64,000 nt of DNA. Origin: Eonycteris spelaea. Its lineage: Eukaryota; Chordata; Mammalia; Chiroptera; Pteropodidae. Every line of letters begins with the position of its first letter. Position 1 is the stretch's first letter. The DNA lies in assembly GCA_003508835.1 (NCBI GenBank), contig PUFA01000066.1, positions 4,464,001 through 4,528,000 of the forward strand. The letters run 5' to 3'. Of this stretch, positions 33,386-45,399 are shown in pieces. The notes beneath the pieces are model-generated. The model was not told the DNA's origin, searched no databases, and worked only from the letters and a program-made list of their open reading frames with translations. A program made the translations under genes and the position numbers.

Positions 33386-35284
33386 TTGCTGTTTCATTGA
33401 GAGTTTGGCTACTTACCGATGTTCCAGGGAATGCTCAAGACATGGGCCTGTCAAACTGTAATCTCTCAACGAGAAGGATGATGACAACACGTACAACACA
33501 TCCAACGTGAAACCATATCCGAGGCCATGTGTTTTCAGCACGAGGTTTTTATTCAGCTGGTAATCTGTTACTGGCCCTTGTTGACATTCGAACGTGGACG
33601 TCTTGCTATCATTAAAACAACTCCTGAATTTATCAGCTGAGCCCAAATTAAAGACCTGCTACAGGCGTTATACAGTGGATAAGTCTCCATATTCTCTTCG
33701 ATATGAACACCGTCTATATTTTTCAACGCATGTAATGTTTGACATCCGTCAAAAAAAAAAAAAAGTACCACAGAAATATTCCATGTTTAAAGCAAAGCTG
33801 GGGAAAAAAAGACTAAACATTCCATGTTGCATAAAAGAGAGAGTTAGGTTGCCACCAGAGTGAAAGGAAGTCAATGGGACAGCTTCGGAGACCCATTTCC
33901 ATGTGTCGTTGACATTGTTTTCTGGTAGTAATTTTCTCAAAATGTTAGCGGTATTGAGTTTGCCTATTGATTCTATTATTTTTGACCTTGCATTAGTGTG
34001 GGCTAATCTTACATGCCATAAAAAGTCCCTTTCACAGCTAAAATTATTGTATGACTCTGGAGAAAACCTGCAATCAGGCCAGGCACCCCCCTCCCCCCCA
34101 GGATATTGATGAGCGTATAAGCGGCATAATGAGTTATGTTGACTTCCAGTACACTTTTGTGTTGTGTACATTTTATTAAATGCTTTAAGCAGGGTCATCA
34201 TATAAAAGATCAACATATTGACTGAAACACTCAAGCCTGAATGAATTGAAGGCCACAGACAGCGAAGAACCAGATTGGTCAGCTTGAATCTGAGTCAATA
34301 GCATAAATATATATTTGGCTACAGAATCGAAGCCAACTTCGGATTCATTATTCCAAAAACCGTGCTAAATAAATAGCTACAAAACACACCACTGGAAGAT
34401 GCATCATCTATGTACTCAACGCCCCCCCCCCAGCTATAACCCCGTCCAAAACCAAACAATCCAAACTGTGTGAATTGGCAGAATTGAGGAGCGTCAATGA
34501 GGTCAGAGTGAATGAGAAACTGGAAGCTGGAAAAATAATAGATATATTGTTGACTCTAGATAGGGGAAATCTGGCAGCTGTTTTTTCAAAGGGTTTATGA
34601 GATACAGTCACAACATAACGTTAATGTTCCATCCACCTGCTCTGCACCCGACCCACGTGTCTCCATAGGAAGTCAAACCCCCTGTACGTGGCTCCCCCAA
34701 ACCCAGCCCTTGCTTTCGATACTGCAGCTACTCCATCTGCCTGCTAAGAAATTTCAGGATTTACTGGCACAGCGCTAATGGGTTTGCCCACAAATACTTA
34801 GAAGAGTATTGCTAGAGGAGTTAATTTTCCTCTTAATGATTTAATTATATGCTACAGTTCTGCCGTGCGGGGCTAACAATGCTCCCACTCCCTTGCCACT
34901 GCTGGGGCTGCCGATTTTGGAGACTTTAGGGAAAGAATGGCATTTCCTCTCCTTGAGGGATGAGACAGGTGAGTCCCTGGGGAAGAAAGGAGCCCCTTCC
35001 CATGCCACAAAATAACATGCACCCACCGTGGCATGAGGGGGGCTGTCGGGATGGCAATGACGACCATGATGAGACATGCCGTGATTTTTATGCACGCGGT
35101 CTTGGTGGATGGACCCATTAAGAAATATTGGGTCTGTATTTCCATATAAAGTTGCGTGCAGTTGCCTGGTTTGCCTGACCCAGTGGTAGCATGTGAATGA
35201 GCTAGGGTCCAGTCGAGGTCTTTTGACTCAAACCCCAACTTTGGTTTTCCTCCCTGAGCCCACCTTTCTGTGGTTTAAAAGGCC
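33386..35284. other. Unassigned non-coding DNA
   Basis: No gene or nameable repeat is recognised. Homopolymers occur near 33751 (A-run) and 34422 (C-run). The minus-strand open frame 33749-34234 ends in poly(F) coded by the A-run and has no domain. Confidence 0.4.
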
Positions 35285-35740
35285 TACACCATAGTGCAAT
35301 TGGGTGCTTTGGAAGCAGACACTGAGACAGAATTGGGGGTTCCAGGTATGTATTGGGGTCAACACCTATATACAGAAGAGTTGGAGGCAGCAGAGAGCAG
35401 AGGCGGGAGTCGGACTGAAATGCAGGCCTGCTGGAGCCTCACCAGCCCCGCCGGGAGGTCTGGGGCGGGTACCGCCTGTCACACAGTGTCCCACGTTGGG
35501 CAGAAACGGCTGGACATTCATGCCCCCACCCTCTGTGTCTCTATGCCATCTGCTCGGAGAGCAAGACCTGGGGTCAGGTGGCATTTTGTAGCTGTAGTAG
35601 CCCCCAAATTGAAGGAGAGACAGTTGGGTGCCAAGGCCTTTCCCGGAGGGAGATCTGCGTGGTCCATCTCTGTGTTTACAGCACTGTTTTCAGGTCTATC
35701 CCTGGGACCTCTAACCAGGAGAGGCCCAGAAGAGGGAGCA
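35285..35740 (+). repeat. Probable ancient interspersed repeat, unnamed
   Basis: The layout resembles a medium-reiteration repeat I have seen but cannot name: 'tgcaggcctgctggagcctc', ACCAGCCCCGCCGGGAGG, and 'gagcaagacctggggtcagg'. The open frame across it (35294-35797) is therefore probably meaningless. Confidence 0.3.
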
Positions 35741-36314
35741 GAAAGACCGGGGTCCTGCACCCAGGTCCACCTCTTCCTGGCTAGGCTGTTGTCGTAGGTC
35801 AGTTGAAACCTGAGATCACTCCACTATGTAAGATGGGCATATGGCTGCATTTTATTGACTTAAGGAGGACTAGAAATAACTTCTGTAAACTATCTTTAGT
35901 CATTGGGAGATATTGCTACGAGCCTCTGGAGAAAGGGGCCATGCGCTGGGCCACTCACCCATCTCTCAAACACCAACCTAAACATGTCTCCTCCTCCCAG
36001 GTGTCAGCTCAGGGCTCCCTCAGATCACCATAAGAATCCCTGAGCCTGCAGCTGGATGGTCCTCTGGACCCTTCACTGCAAGATCTCACCTCAGAGGGGC
36101 TGGGAATGAGAGAGGACTCCCTTGACCTTGGAGTCCTGTGAATGGTTGTACCACTAATGCAATAGTCCCTCCCTCGGACTGAGTGCAGGGACCGATTCCA
36201 GACCAAGGGTTTCTCTCCTTTGCTCTGGGCTGTGAGGTAAGCCAAACATCAAGGCAGCTGGATAGAGCCTGAGGCCAGAGGTGACCGTGCACCTGGGGAG
36301 GGCAGGTGAGAGCT

Positions 36315-36465
36315 GAAGGATACTACCGAATGTTTCCTGAGTGCTCCTTCTGTGTTGGCCACTCGTGCCTTTTGCACGAGTTTCTCATTCCACCTTCACA
36401 ACAACAATCGCGAGTGCTGGAGCTCAGAGGTGAGCCGAGCCACTGATACCAGGTTTAAAGTGTGA
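36315..36465 (-). repeat. MIR SINE with an 8-bp hairpin
   Basis: Antisense MIR with 'tttcctgagtgctccttctg', TGTTGGCCACTCG, 'attccaccttcacaacaaca', and GGAGCTCAGAGGTGAG. Inside it ACTCGTGC (36361-36368) and GCACGAGT (36374-36381) form a perfect hairpin with a 5-base loop. Confidence 0.6.
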
Positions 36466-36914
36466 GGCCGATGGGAGTGGGAGGGCAGGGTAGCACATTC
36501 GCTTCCCTGGAAGCCGCCAGGTCTTACAACCCCTGTGCTGGGTTCCCTGCCAAGGGCTCTGGGTCCTTTAGTGAAAGTCCCATTTTCCTATCACTCCTGG
36601 CTCCTGGCTTTAATGTCAACTTCCTGCAGATTAGACTCACTGAGATTCCACTGCAGGTGCACACATGTTTGATGTACAAATGAGAAGCAAAGTTTATGAC
36701 TGCAGAAGCGTAGGCGGGAATCTTCGCTGACTATCTGCAACAATTCTTCCCTATCTGTTGGACTTGCCCCCCGGCTGCCGTCAGTTTTTGTATGTTCTCT
36801 GTCTCCTGCCTGACGCTGAGTGGAATAATTCTCAGTTTTACTCAGACGATGTTTATTAGTTAAATTATACTTAAATTCCCCATCAGGCAGTCACTGTAGA
36901 ATTATAAAGTCAGA

Positions 36915-37110
36915 ATCTCTTAGGTTAAACATTCCAGCTTCATTTATGAGCTACGTGACTTGACCTTGGTCAATTTTTTAAGCTCTACTTCTTAAACTTT
37001 CCATCTGTAAAATGGGATGATGTTACTTATGAGGTTATTCAGCGAGGTAATGAATTTAAATGCCTGGAACATAGTAAGTGCTCAACAAGCTTTTATTACT
37101 ATTATTATAT
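36915..37110 (+). repeat. MIR SINE
   Basis: Sense MIR: GACTTGACCTTGGTCAATTTTTTAAGC, 'ttccatctgtaaaatgggat', GAGGTTATTCAGCGAGGTAATG, and 'tgcctggaacatagtaagtg' then CTCAACAAGC. Confidence 0.85.
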
Positions 37111-38395
37111 AGTTTTCCACGAAGGATAAGAGAACAGATTTGAAGATGTATCTTAATTGGACAACAGAGTGGGTTTTTGTTGTTACTTGTTTGATTCTTT
37201 TTCCTTCAGTTCACAAAAAAGGGCTCAGGAAACAGCAGTGATTAGTAAATACACTATTTGCTTCCTGATCCCGAATAAATATTTTCAACAGCCAATGATC
37301 CTCAGTCTGTGAGAGGTGAGGTAGGAAGGGGCTGGAGAGCTCTTGACACCTCAGAGAGATCCAGGTGGATTTGGCTTCTCAGGGGAAACAAAGGGACTTC
37401 CTTCCTCAGTGGGAAAGCAAACACCCTCTTTGAAAATGTCCCTGAATATTTGTTCCTGGAGGAATGTGCCTCCGGGAGATGTATTGTTCGAAACTTCTAG
37501 CCTCGAGCATAATATTTAAAAGTATGAAACATAGTAGCTCCATTTAATAGTCACGGGTGCCCCCAAGCTCTGCTCGAAAGATGATCTCGTTTCCTTTAAT
37601 ACCAGTCTCAGAGCTGGAAGCGAGTTATTTATCTCATCGCTGAGAATGGCTTCCTCTTCCACTTCCCATGTCAGCCCCTGTCATCTGCCAGACGGGATCG
37701 CGCATCCGAGAGATGAAAACGAGCAGGACTAAAGCCTGAGCCCTACTAAGGTGCAAAAATGTTTGCGTCAGGGACAGCGCCTTCCTGGTGGCCAGCTCCA
37801 TCCTACTCCTGTAGGGCATGTCAGGCTAAGTTCCCCCAGGAGCCGGCTCTGAGGCCAAGATGGGAGGACAGTCGTTTCTGTGGAGACGAAGCCAAGAAAG
37901 CCTGGGAGGGGTGGAAAAGTGAGACAAGGGTGGAAAGGAATGTCGAGGGAGTCACCGCTCCGGACCACCGAGTCTCTTGGGCTGAGGAGCCTGAGGAGAC
38001 AGTGGAGCACACCCCTCTGAATTGTCTTCGCCGGGGTGAGGGAGCTCGGGACTATGTACCAGGCACTTGCTGAGAGTTGCTACCTGGGGGCTTCGATGTT
38101 CTGGCACTTCGAGCTTGCCATGTAGCGGACAGGGTGGACTTAGAGGTCAGAGGAAGCCCTCAGGCACGAAGGACATCAGGGTGTCTGACGTAGGAAGGGC
38201 TCAGCAGATAGGGGGTGCAGATAACGGTGACAAGGGCTGCTGGCGGTGCTTTGGTTTCTAATTGTCTGTTTAGGCCCTGTGCTTGGGGACAAAGTGACAC
38301 AGGTGATTACGTTCTGCCTTTAGGCTGCTCACTATATAGTGAGGGAGTTGAAGGAGGCTGGCAAGTAACACAGAGTTTGAAGCCAGTGGTATGAG
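37111..38395. other. Unassigned non-coding DNA, partly CpG-rich
   Basis: No gene or nameable repeat is recognised. CpG is common from about 37560 to 38240. Confidence 0.4.
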
Positions 38396-38582
38396 TATTA
38401 TATATTATTATGTGTAATAATATATAAATACACAATATATTTAATACATTATGTTAATAATGACTGTCCATATATTATATTTAGTATTCTACAAATAATT
38501 ATATTGAAATAACATGAAAATTAATATATTAATGTATTTTATATATAATTAATATATAATATAATCTAGAATGTATAGTATA
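38396..38582. repeat. AT-rich low-complexity tract
   Basis: Nearly 190 bases of irregular TA/TAAT sequence with very few G or C. Confidence 0.85.
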
Positions 38583-38584
38583 TG

Positions 38585-38805
38585 TTTATGCTATAGTGTG
38601 TGCTGTGTTTATGCCAGGCTGTACTCTAAGCACATACCTAGATTAATTTATTTGGTTCCCACAGGAACCCTACAAGGTGGGTGTTTTATTGTGTATTTTG
38701 GAGGTGAGGATACACATTTCAAGGTTTGCAGTGAGCCTGTGGCAGAGCCCGAATTTGAACACAGGCTACCTGGTCCCAGAACCCAGCTCTTATCTGGTAC
38801 ACTAT
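38585..38805 (-). repeat. MIR SINE
   Basis: Antisense MIR: 'atgccaggctgtactctaag', CACATACCTAGATTAATTTATTTGG, 'aaccctacaaggtgggtgtt', 'ggcagagcccgaatttgaac', ACAGGCTACCTGGTCCCAGAACCC. It lies between an AT tract and a MER5A. Confidence 0.8.
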
Positions 38806-38808
38806 AAA

Positions 38809-39047
38809 TCAGGGCTCCTCAATCTTGTCGATATTGAATTTCGGAGCCGGATAATTCTTTGACATGGGGGATGTTCTCTGCATGGTGGGGTGTTTAGCAA
38901 TATCCGTGGCTTCTACCTGCTAGAAGCCAGTAGCACCTCCCACTCCTCTGTCCCCACCTTCTGAGCTGTGATGATCAAGTGTCTCTAGACTGTGCCAAAT
39001 GTCCACTGAACTGCACATGGCCCCAGCTGGGAACTTTATAGACCACA
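38809..39047 (-). mobile_element. MER5A-type hAT-Charlie element
   Basis: Antisense MER5A: 'gtcgatattgaatttcggag', CCGGATAATTCTTTG, 'tgctagaagccagtagcacc', 'gtgtctctagactgtgccaa', and the end 'ccagctgggaactttataga' CCAC. It starts a few bases after the MIR. Confidence 0.8.
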
Positions 39048-39987
39048 GCTGAAGATTCTTTCTTTCTCTGATGCTTAATTCTCCTTCCTACAAAATAAAA
39101 AGTAGTATTTTGGAGCCAATTGCATCTGTAAATCAACAGCCAGATTTCTTTCAATGCAGAGAAAATGGAAGTAGAAATTAAGTTGTTGAAAAGTAAGAAT
39201 TTGGGGGGCACGTGAGTTGCGAACCAGGCATTCTTGCCCACTTCATTCTGTTGCATGCCCTTCGAACGGGCTGTTTGCATGGCATTTAGTTTAAAACTCG
39301 TCTTACAACTTGATTAACTGAGAAATTAGTGAAAGGACCATTGAATGGGAACGGACAGTGAGCCTACATGGGACTGTGTTTTATTTTTTCCATTGGTCTT
39401 GGGCTATTTTATTCATGAATTTTCTTTAGAGTTCTCTTTTGAAACCCCCTCACCCAAGTAAATAAATCTCTCTTCTTTCTGTTACAAGCCTGGAGATTCC
39501 AAGCTTTATTTTTCAAATCCTCCAAACCCCATTTCATCCATGTGGCTTCTTAGAGCCGGTCAAGTTTGAAACCTGATCCTTGAGATTTGGGGGTGTTTTG
39601 TGTGAGGACAGTAGCCAAAACTTTGGTATTAACATGTCTTTATTTGTTTATTTTCTTTCTCCTGGCAAAAACACTCTTCGATTTAGTCTGTTCCAAATTT
39701 GACTGTATAGTTAATCTATATGATCAGAGAAGCTGCATTTTAGTGTTAGAAGCCTGGAGAATTCACTTTTTAAATTTGTCATGGAAACATGATCCCATGA
39801 TATTCAAGCCTTCTTTATAACACAGCATTCCCATGTGCCTTTGATAACGCGTTGAACAGTGCTTCATTAATCCGCTTACAGTTCGCTATGACCAATGCTT
39901 TCGGTGATCCCTGCCCTGCTCATTATTGTAGTCACCCCGATGACTGAAATTCTGCTCATGGGCTATTTGTGAAAGGTGAAACGCCAC
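39048..39987. other. Unassigned non-coding DNA
   Basis: No gene or nameable repeat is recognised. Confidence 0.35.
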
Positions 39988-40072
39988 CATAGTATAGTGT
40001 AGACTCTGGAGTCAGGTAAAAATGGATTTAAATCCAGGCACCACCGCGACTATCTTTGTGAGACCGAGCAAG
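39988..40072 (+). repeat. MIR SINE, 5' part (interrupted)
   Basis: Sense MIR 5' half: 'agtatagtgtagactctgga', GTCAGGTAAAAATGGATTTAAATCCAGGC and GAGACCGAGCAAG. It breaks exactly at the LTR start. Confidence 0.8.
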
Positions 40073-40442
40073 TGTGGTTAAGGACGTTGAGGTGATACAT
40101 TATCTTGGATTATCGAGGTGGGCCCAATATCACAAGTAGGGGATCAGAGTCAGAGGGACAGAGAGATCGGGAGATGCTCTGCTGTTATTGGCTTTGGTGA
40201 TAGAGGAAGAGGCTGCCATTGTGCCGAGGAGTGCAGACAGAGTCTAGAAGCTGCAAAAGGTAAGGAAGCGGATTCTCCCGTGGAGACTCCCAAAGGAATG
40301 CTGTCCTACTGACACCTCGATTCTAGCCCAGTATGACCCATTTGGAACTTCTGACCTCTAAACTGTAAGAAAATGAATTTGTAGAGTATTAAGCCGTTAA
40401 GTTTGTATTAATTTGTTACAGCAATAATAGGAAACTAGTATA
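40073..40442 (+). mobile_element. MLT1 LTR inserted in an MIR, 5-bp flanking duplication
   Basis: The element begins TGTGGTTAAGGACG and runs through 'ttatcttggattatcgaggt', GGGCCCAATATCACAAG, 'gaagctgcaaaaggtaagga', 'gacacctcgattctagccca', a decayed AATGAATTTG, and 'ggaaactagtata'. GCAAG occurs directly before it (40068-40072) and directly after it (40443-40447). A 5-bp target duplication is usual for ERVL/MaLR insertions. The first part of the LTR consensus is missing, so a deletion followed the insertion. Confidence 0.85.
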
Positions 40443-40447
40443 GCAAG

Positions 40448-40590
40448 CAACCTAATTTCTGGAAACCATTGTTTGGTCATGTGCAAAGTAGAATAATAAC
40501 AGTATTTATCCCACTGGGCTATTGTGAGGTATAAACGAGAGACATACTTGGTGCTGGGCCTGGGGTAGAGAACATGCTTCATGACACGAA
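40448..40590 (+). repeat. MIR SINE, 3' part (interrupted)
   Basis: The MIR resumes with CAACCTAATTTCTGG, 'gtgcaaagtagaataataac', AGTATTTATCCCACTGGGC, and 'ttgtgaggtataaacgagag'. It is continuous with the 5' part if the LTR and one GCAAG copy are removed. Confidence 0.8.
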
Positions 40591-40661
40591 ATTAGTCACG
40601 GGCTTTTGCTCGTGCCATTCAGTAACATTCCACCTATGGTTAAACTTCCCAAATACCCCTC

Positions 40662-41133
40662 TGTGATGGTTAATTCTATGTGTCAACCTGCCTAGGCTCT
40701 GGTGCCCAGTTGTTTGGTCAAACACTAGTCTAAAGTTGCTGTGAAATCCCGGCACCTATATTTGCAGGTGTGATGAACATTGACAATGAGTTGACTTGAA
40801 GTAAAGCAGATTGCCCTCCACACCGTGGGGGGCCTCATCCAATTAGCTGAAGGACTTAAGGGCAGTGACTGAGGTTTTCAGGGGAAGAAGCCGTTCTGTT
40901 TCAAGACTGCAACATGGGAGCCCTGCCTGAGTTTCCTGCCCGCGGGCACGCCCTGCAGAGCCCGGCTCCAGAAGCAGCATCAGCTCTCACGTGAATGTCC
41001 TTCTGGCCTCCCCTACAAATACGGGAACTGCTAATCCCCACAATCGTGTGAGCAAATTTCTTAAGATCAATCTCTCTTTCTCTCTCTTTATGCCCTATTA
41101 GATCTGTTTCTCTGAAGAACCCTGACTAACACA
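40662..41133 (+). mobile_element. ERVL-type solo LTR, near complete
   Basis: It begins TGTGATGGTTAATTCTATGTG and ends 'gaagaaccctgactaacaca', with TG and CA termini. Internal blocks such as 'gtaaagcagattgccctcca', GGGGGGCCTCATCCAATTAGCTGAAGG and CACAATCGTGTGAGCAAATTTC are typical of a widespread mammalian LTR. Flanks CCCTC (40657-40661) and CCATC (41134-41138) agree at four of five positions, consistent with a decayed 5-bp duplication. I do not assign a subfamily. No internal region remains. Confidence 0.8.
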
Positions 41134-41138
41134 CCATC

Positions 41139-44100
41139 CAAACCCATGCAGCTCACCAAAAGATTTAAGAGCTTGGTAAAGGAAGAGATAGTACTGACGA
41201 ATGCCTAATATTAAAGTTTCTTTCCAGTTCGCTAAGACCTCTGCATTTCCCTTTTGACATTTAAAGGATTATACCTCAGTTGTTTCCTTTCCTTCACCTT
41301 TAAACCACAAGTGCGTAATTGGGATTATGGTAATAATAAAATCGCTTACGACAAACTATCACAGCAAAAGAACTGAGATGGTTTTGTGACATCCTTTATA
41401 ATAGGGTTTGACCTTGAAATTAAAGTAGAATTGATAGTCAACAAGGATCACTGGTATCACCTTACCAGTATGTATGTAGCTCCTTCCCTAAACCCCTCTG
41501 AACGACTGCTACTCTGTCCTGGCCACCAAGGCCCCTACCGAAGACTCTCTCTAGTGGCCAAACAGAAAAACGGTTAATGTCTGCACAGGGCAGTGCCTGT
41601 TCTGATTGGTTGGTGCTGGTTGTAATTAGCTTATTGCTTATTTAGGTATTGCTTCTGCCTAAAAGTAATAGTTAATGAACAAAACATGGTGAAGATGTGT
41701 CCAATTTTCCAAATTGTAATTGCCTATAAATGTGCGATTTCAACATATATTATCAGTTTGAAAGATGAAATTGGTGAAAAATCTCTATCTTTCATTCCTT
41801 TTCTTGGGGAAAATTCTGAATCTTCATTTTCAAGTCATTTTTCTTAGAATTAATGTACTGGATCTCTCATTTACATTTTTTTTAAAAAAAAACAGGAGAC
41901 AAGTGTGACTATTTTCAATTGGACAAATATTTAGATTTTTCTCCTTTGAAGATAAGTCTCACTGTCTCACTTGCTGATTCACATATAATTCTTCTGTATA
42001 AATTATTTTGTTATTGGCCTTGGAAGAAAAGACTAACCCATTCATACTGTTGGACTTTCTTCCCCCAATTTCATGGAGAAAGTCATTTGCCAAACACAAG
42101 GATTTGATCACTAAACAACTTGCAATCCCTAGGAGGCCTTTAAAGGGATTTGGCTTGTCAAACACTGACTTAAAATTTGTTCTGGTAGTTGTTAAAAACT
42201 ACATAAACATAAGTTTTTGGTTTTTTTTTTTTTTTTTTAGATTCAACCAACCAAAGACTAGGTAGTAGGAGACAAGAAGATAACCTCTGGTATTGATTAG
42301 TTGCTATAGATACTCTTCCAAAGAAAGTTAATCCACAAGGCGTTGACGGTATCATCAGTGTCTTGCATCTCTCTTGGAAATTGTTGCTTACCATTGCAGA
42401 GTTGTTTTACACCACTCTTGCCTGCCAGGAAGCAGGAGGGGTGACTAGGGGCCAGCTGGTTTACGCCGCACCAAATTTTCTAGGAGCCTGTAGGCTGTTC
42501 CTGTCCCTGAACTAAGTGCTGCAGTGCAGGTAGGCAGGACTCCTAGGCCAGGAAGGGGAAGGTACTCCCTAAACCACCTTCCAAACTGAGCTGCTCTATG
42601 GGAAAGGTCACGTCCATCTCGTTAAGACCAAATTCCCCACACGTAGGACAGTACCGGCTTGGAGTGCTCCGTGAAGCTAGATCTCAAGATACGCCAAGGT
42701 TACGTTCTAGAACAACACGCAGGGCAGGGAACCATGTGTCTCTCCTCCACATTCACGTTACAGCACAGGAAAATGTAACATACTAAAGAAAAATATTATC
42801 AATGAGGATTATTTAGTCCTCGATACACGCTGAGGATGCGTAAGAAGAAAACACATTTGCAGAGAAAAAAGTTATGCACGAGAAATATTTTCAGGGGGTT
42901 TTAATGTAAAACAAAGGGGCATGAGCCACATTCCCAGATCTTGATCAATGTAACGCAGCACTTCCACGAATACTGCCCTTATTTGTGTTAAATAGTATTT
43001 AAGATAAATGACATAAATAATCAAGGAACGATTTTATAGAATCATTTTCTCTTTTAAAAGGACAACTCTGGACTCCTGGATTGCTGGGGGAGCGGGTCAC
43101 AGGAGCATTTAACTCACATCAAACGCAGAAACTGTGCAAGGAGGTTCCCGAGAAGGAAGTTATGCAGGTGAAGAGGGGCGAGTGGAAGGGCAGCTCATAG
43201 CCTGGTCTCTCGAGTCATGCTGACATTTGGGGGACAGGACCCAGAAGGAGAGCGGTCACAATCCACTGAGGTCTGAGTTTCTGTTGCCTCATCCTTATTT
43301 TTCAAGTAGGCAAGGAAAAAAGTATGGATACTTACATCCATAACTTTATATATAATATCTATATAATGCATAATTTATATATAGTATATAGTGTATTCCA
43401 TTATAAATCTTGACTTTTGGTATTTCAAGGCACTATGGCTTCATTCTCTTCTAGCCAAAGAGACCACTTTTCAAAAACATGAATTATGGCTTAAAAAGTG
43501 AAATGTATCCTTTAAAAACTTAGTTCTGTAAGTACAAAATGAAAAGCAAGCAATATTGAATGTGATGCTCCAGTGCCCCTTGCGTTCATTAACAAGGAAT
43601 TGGTAACTCTCTACTTCATCTCACAACCCCACCCTCCTAGAGATTCCCCCTACTTTCATTTCCGATAAAGGTTTTGAAAGTTGGTTTTTTCCCCCTTAGT
43701 CCCTTTCTTGTTTTCTCCAGCATTTCTCCTCTGGTTCCCTTCGGTCATTCTTCAGGTTTCAGTGTCCCAGGCTCGTCTTCAAAGTGCTCATTAGGTAATT
43801 AACTGTTTAGCCCTTCCATCCTTCCATGCCCCGAGGGTGAGGCCTTCTTAAACTTTGTGCTCTACCTACCTCGTCCCCTCAGCCTAGGCCAGGCCCTGGG
43901 TTATGTTGTGCCAGCTACAGGAAGGGCGAGAGCCACTTGATAGAATAAGTAAAGGCACTATGACTCTTTATTACAATGAAATGGAAAGAGGAGCCTTTTA
44001 ACCTGACGGGTTCCTATTTCCAGAGATAAAATATTAACATTTCCTATTAAAAAATTAAAAACAATTTAACTTTGCTCTCTGTGCGGGCAAGGGCTGTCTA

Positions 44101-44868
44101 AACTTTAAAAAAAAAAAAAAAGCTTGAAATACGTGCGTCGCATGGCACAGAAGGCGTAAATACGTTTACTGTGGAAGAATTCATGGAAACCGCTTTTTAG
44201 AAACTAAGACCTATGGGGGAGAATGAGCAAAAGACCCAAAACTCTGTCCATGTGAGAGGGAGCACAGATGGCTAATGAAATCTGAAAGTGTACAGCCCTA
44301 AAGTGAAAGAAATCCATATCAAAACAGATGTCTTTCTACCCCTTTGAAAGCAAATATAAATGTCAAACGACAGCCAGTGCTGGAGGTGTGGTCCGCCTCT
44401 GCCAGGTGGTCCAGAGACGGGCAGTGTCTGTTTCTCCCGATCTCTTTATGACAGAATCACCATTGGCTTTTATCTCTCTTCTGATTCAGCCCCCGTGGAC
44501 ACTAGTTTATCCATCGTAAGTGAGAGGACTTCATGTTAAATTTTTCTTTTGGGTTTCTTTGCCTTTTCTCGCCACTGCGCCTTGGTTGAGACCATCAAGT
44601 CCTACCTCCCCTGACAGCACTCCCTGGCTTTGACTCTCAAGGGTCCTGGTTCCTTATGCACACGGGTCTGCTTCCTGAACTTCTGCCCACTGAGGGAGGA
44701 GGCTGCCAGAGAAGGTGACCATTCATCAGCCTAGTTTCCTCCGAGTTTCCCAGCTTTAGCGCTGAACATCCCTGTGAAAACCCTTTAGATCCGGGCAAAC
44801 TGGAACAACTGGTCACCCTCCTGCCATGTGACGTTAAACAAAAATCCTATTGCACCATTTCCCCAGCT
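41139..44868. other. Unassigned non-coding DNA
   Basis: I recognise no gene or nameable repeat in this 3.7 kb. Features seen are T8A9 at about 41878-41893, T18 at 42221-42238, a TA-rich patch near 43355-43410 and A14 near 44108. 42960-43270 may include an L2 remnant but I could not confirm it. Confidence 0.4.
42221..42238. repeat. Poly(T) tract, 18 bases
   Basis: Eighteen T in a row with no retroposon body recognised beside it. Confidence 0.75.
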
Positions 44869-45357
44869 TGTTAGTTTGCTGGGGCTGCTGTAACAAGTTA
44901 TCACAAACTGGGGTGGGTGTGTTTGAAACAATAGCAATGCATTCTGTCACAGCTCTGGAGGTTTAAGTGTGGGATTCTGGGCTCAGCAGGGCCATGTTCT
45001 CTCTGATGTCTCTAGGGGAGAACCCTTCCTTGCCTCTTCTAGCTTTCGTCGATGGCTGGCTCTCCTGGCTGGTTTTTGGCTTGGTAGATTCATCAGTCCA
45101 GTCTTTGCCTCTGTCATCACATGGCCATCTCCTCCCTGTGTGTCTTCCCATAATCGTCCCTCTGTGCAAAGTCTGTGTCCAAATTTCTTTTTCTTATAAA
45201 GACACTACATATATTGAACTAGAACCCATTCTAATGACCTCTTCTCAACTTGCTTAAATCTACAAAGACCCTCTTTCCAAGTGAGGTCACATTCTGAGGT
45301 ACTGAGGGTTAGGGTGTCAATATACCTTTTTAGGGGGGCACAATTTAACCTATAACA
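44869..45357 (-). mobile_element. Full-length MLT1 solo LTR
   Basis: This is a complete antisense MLT1 of about 489 bp: 'tgttagtttgctggggctgc' at one end, 'cacagctctggaggtttaag', GTCATCACATGGCCATCTCC, 'ttcttataaagacactacat', CATTCTAATGACCTCTTCTC, 'tcacattctgaggtactgag', and 'ttaacctataaca' at the other. TG/CA termini are intact. I did not find a convincing 5-bp target duplication (CAGCT against CTAGG). Confidence 0.9.
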
Positions 45358-45399
45358 CTAGGTCTTGCATTCTTTGGTTTTTGAACAATAAACTCTTTA

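Noticed and set aside
33749..34234. 161-codon minus-strand open frame
   Set aside because: It ends in poly(F) from a poly(A) run and has no recognisable motif.
35294..35797. 167-codon plus-strand open frame
   Set aside because: It covers a probable ancient repeat and lacks any domain.
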